Made by a program: the position numbers and the translations under genes | Notes under the pieces: model-generated | The model's input: the letters and a program-made list of their open reading frames with translations, nothing else | What the model was told of the DNA's origin: nothing | Databases searched by the model: none | Assembly: GCA_903939555.1 (NCBI GenBank) | Contig: CAJAHV010000226.1 | Span: 1 to 7,507 of the forward strand | Direction of reading: 5' to 3' | Length of the DNA stretch: 7,507 bases | Source of the DNA: an uncultured Alphaproteobacteria bacterium | GTDB taxonomy: Bacteria > Pseudomonadota > Alphaproteobacteria > Sphingomonadales > Sphingomonadaceae | Shown: piece by piece, positions 6,170 through 7,507 of the stretch | Numbering within the stretch: position 1 is the stretch's first letter | Layout of the letters: each line of letters begins with the position of its first letter

Positions 6170-6696
6170 GCCGCGGCGCGGTTCCATGGCAGCCGCGCCA
6201 ACAGCCGCGCCATGCTGCAAAAGCCGCTGATGCCGGCAAAGACCAGCCCGGCACCGACAAGGCCCGCGAGCGCGAAAAAGCCCGGCGCCACCAGCCAGCC
6301 GAGCAGCACACCCGCCAGCACCAGCGTACCGGCGGCGATCTGCACCTGACGCACCATTTCGAGCGGCGCGCGACGGTCTTCGGCTACCGTCAGCCCGGCG
6401 GCCGCCCAAGCATCGACACCGCCGGCCAGCACAAAGGCGTCGCCGGCCACCGGCGCCGCGAGCCGCGCCGCATTGGCGCCGGTGCGCATCCCGGTCTTGC
6501 ACGTGAAGATGACGGCGGTGCCGGGCAGCACCGGCAGGGGTTTCAGGTCGAAGCGCGACAGCGGCAGCGATACGGCGCCGGGCACATGACGCCGGGCGAA
6601 TTCATCGGGCTCTCGAATGTCGATCAACAGGGCATGGCCGGCGCTGATGCGCGCCGCGACATCGGCGGGGGCGAGCGGGGTGAGGGTGTCAGACAT
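6166..6696 (-). CDS. Rhodanese-domain sulfurtransferase with DUF2892 membrane tail (YgaP-like)
   Basis: This 176-residue protein fuses a single rhodanese domain to a membrane hairpin. The rhodanese domain covers about residues 5-110: the CH2A-type LIDIREPDEFARRHVPGA is at 24-41 and the active-site loop CKTGMR at 66-71, with Cys66 as the persulfide-carrying nucleophile. Residues 116-172 resemble DUF2892, with two transmembrane segments (about 119-137 and 139-158) and the characteristic ending GFCSM...PWN. This is the arrangement of E. coli YgaP. Cys160 in the tail is a second cysteine. The ATG at 6696 overlaps the arsR-type gene by 8 nt and is preceded by GGAGA at 6707-6703, which favours it over an upstream ATG at 6714. 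It probably passes sulfane sulfur among persulfide, thiol or sulfite acceptors at the inner membrane. Confidence 0.9.
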   Translation of the reverse strand: MSDTLTPLAPADVAARISAGHALLIDIREPDEFARRHVPGAVSLPLSRFDLKPLPVLPGTAVIFTCKTGMRTGANAARLAAPVAGDAFVLAGGVDAWAAAGLTVAEDRRAPLEMVRQVQIAAGTLVLAGVLLGWLVAPGFFALAGLVGAGLVFAGISGFCSMARLLARLPWNRAAA

Positions 6697-7024
6697 GCAC
6701 AATCTCCACATCATCGGGGCAAAAGATCGCCGCGAGAGTCGTCATCACCTGCGCCGCGGCGGGATCGCAGATGCGGTAATGAATGGCCTGACCGGCGCGC
6801 CGGGTGCTGACCAGCTGGTCGCTGCGCAGCACCGCCAGATGCTGCGACAACGCCGATTGCGACAGGCCGACGCGTGGCAGCAGCGCTCCCACGGTCATTT
6901 CGCCGCCGGCGAGCTGGCACAGGATCATCAGCCGCCGTTCGTTGGCGAGCGCCTTCAACAGGCGTGCCGCTGCAGCGGCACTGGCGGCAAAGCGTTGCGG
7001 ATCAAAAGTTGCAGCATCAATCAT
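6689..7024 (-). CDS. bigR: ArsR-family persulfide-responsive repressor (BigR/SqrR-like)
   Basis: This is a 111-residue winged-helix repressor of the ArsR family. The recognition helix region LSQSALSQHLAVLR is at residues 54-67, followed by a wing around RAGQAIHYRI (76-85). Cys36 (LMILCQL) and Cys102 (IFCPD) are 66 residues apart, the same separation as Cys42/Cys108 of Xylella BigR and Cys41/Cys107 of Rhodobacter SqrR, whose disulfide or polysulfide bridge releases DNA. A third cysteine, Cys86, is in the wing. The neighbours (rhodanese, TauE, divergent persulfide-dioxygenase-like protein) are the known BigR target set. No Shine-Dalgarno sequence precedes the ATG, and a predicted -10 ends 6 nt before it, suggesting a leaderless mRNA. 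Autorepression is likely. The symbol is given by homology of motif and context, not by a database match. Confidence 0.87.
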   Translation of the reverse strand: MIDAATFDPQRFAASAAAAARLLKALANERRLMILCQLAGGEMTVGALLPRVGLSQSALSQHLAVLRSDQLVSTRRAGQAIHYRICDPAAAQVMTTLAAIFCPDDVEIVHV

Positions 7025-7030
7025 GCCAGC

Positions 7031-7058
7031 AATATATGCATTGATTCTAAATTAGCAA
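7031..7058 (-). promoter_or_regulatory. Predicted promoter of the bigR-like/rhodanese/tauE operon
   Basis: On the minus strand, TTGCTA (7058-7053) and TATATT (7036-7031) are separated by 16 nt. The -10 matches the consensus at five of six positions and the -35 at four of six. Transcription starting 7 nt past the -10 would begin at the A of the ATG (7024), so the mRNA would have essentially no 5' leader. The promoter overlaps the divergent one, and the AT-rich sequence probably contains the repressor operator. Confidence 0.5.
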
Positions 7059-7069
7059 GTGTTTATATA
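7041..7069 (+). promoter_or_regulatory. Predicted promoter of the blh-like gene
   Basis: TTGATT (7041-7046) and TATATA (7064-7069) are separated by 17 nt, each matching four of six consensus positions; TATAAA at 7066-7071 is an alternative -10. The -10 lies inside a perfect palindrome, TTTATATAAA (7062-7071), a plausible half of the repressor's binding region. The -35 overlaps the divergent promoter. Confidence 0.5.
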
Positions 7070-7087
7070 AAGGCCGAGGAGAGTTCC

Positions 7088-7507
7088 ATGTCCCAACCGG
7101 TCCCCATTGTCGAAACCCGTTTCGACCCCGCCACCTTCACCGCCACCCATATCGTCTGGGACCCGGCAAGCCGCGCCGCCGCGATCATCGACCCGGTGCT
7201 CGATTTCGAACCCAAGGGCGCGCGGCTGGCGACGACTTCGGCCAGCGCCGTGCTGGCGCGCATCGCCGAACTCGGGCTCGATCTGCGCTATGTGCTGGAA
7301 ACCCATGCCCATGCCGACCATCTGTCGGCGGGGGACCATATCCGCCGGCTGACCGGGGCAAAGCTGGTCATCGGCGCCCGGATCACGACGGTGCAGGCGG
7401 TGTTCGCGCCGCTGTTCGAAGCCGATGATCTTGCCCCCGACGGCGGCGATTTCGATGTGCTGATCCAGCCCGGCGACACGCTGGCGCTGGGCGAACTTTT
7501 GATCGGC
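7088..7507 (+). CDS. blh: MBL-fold persulfide dioxygenase-like protein (Blh/ETHE1 type), partial
   Basis: The frame opens at the ATG at 7088 and runs without a stop to the window edge, giving the first 140 residues; the 3' part is outside. The GAGGAG at 7076-7081 is an ideal ribosome-binding site 6 nt before the ATG. The metallo-beta-lactamase motif HAHADH, in ETHAHADHLSAG, puts metal ligands at His73, His75, Asp77 and His78. The N-terminal pattern (thr-rich strand, THIVWDP, AAIIDPVLDF) and the AELGLDLRYVLETHAHADH block are typical of the ETHE1/Blh persulfide dioxygenase group, which oxidises glutathione persulfide to sulfite with one iron. The C-terminal iron ligands cannot be checked here. 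The divergent position next to a BigR-like repressor supports the assignment. A glyoxalase-II-like hydrolase is the alternative. Confidence 0.85.
   Translation, partial: MSQPVPIVETRFDPATFTATHIVWDPASRAAAIIDPVLDFEPKGARLATTSASAVLARIAELGLDLRYVLETHAHADHLSAGDHIRRLTGAKLVIGARITTVQAVFAPLFEADDLAPDGGDFDVLIQPGDTLALGELLIG

Noticed and set aside
6170..6502. Long upstream extension of the TauE/SafE frame
   Set aside because: It overlaps the rhodanese gene in another frame and is Arg/Ala/Gly-rich noise. The ATG at 6169 overlaps the rhodanese stop in a normal ATGA arrangement and starts a membrane protein of the usual length.

Overview
The window is high-GC DNA whose gene content, TonB-receptor style and intergenic repeats fit an alphaproteobacterium, most likely a sphingomonad. 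That assignment is inferred from gene families and base composition; no rRNA or other marker gene is present. No transposase, CRISPR array, tRNA or rRNA was found.

Layout. (1) Positions 68-1406, plus strand: ccmC, ccmD and ccmE, the haem-delivery half of System I cytochrome c maturation, ending in a terminator-like hairpin. ccmF, the usual next gene, is absent. (2) Positions 1591-5258: a divergent pair, an 873-residue TonB-dependent outer-membrane receptor (minus) and a 266-residue short-chain dehydrogenase/reductase (plus), sharing a 245-bp intergenic region with a perfect inverted repeat and a 13-bp repeat series. (3) Positions 5393-7507: a reactive-sulfur module. A minus-strand operon encodes an ArsR-family repressor with the cysteine spacing of the persulfide sensors BigR/SqrR, a rhodanese with a membrane tail, and a TauE/SafE-type exporter. 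Diverging from it, and cut by the window edge, is a metallo-beta-lactamase-fold protein of the Blh/ETHE1 persulfide dioxygenase type. Known biology of these families predicts that persulfide oxidises the repressor, which releases both promoters; the dioxygenase and rhodanese then process sulfane sulfur and TauE exports sulfite or a related anion.

The least expected signal is a pair of about 110-nt structured elements. One lies just 3' of the receptor gene and the other just 3' of the SDR gene, each in the same sense as the gene it follows. They share blocks of identity and three hairpins in the same order, and two hairpins show paired base changes that preserve the stem. They look like copies of one dispersed, RNA- or DNA-structured 3'-end element. 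The divergent promoter region of the sulfur module is also notable: the two predicted promoters overlap, and the repressor mRNA appears to be leaderless.
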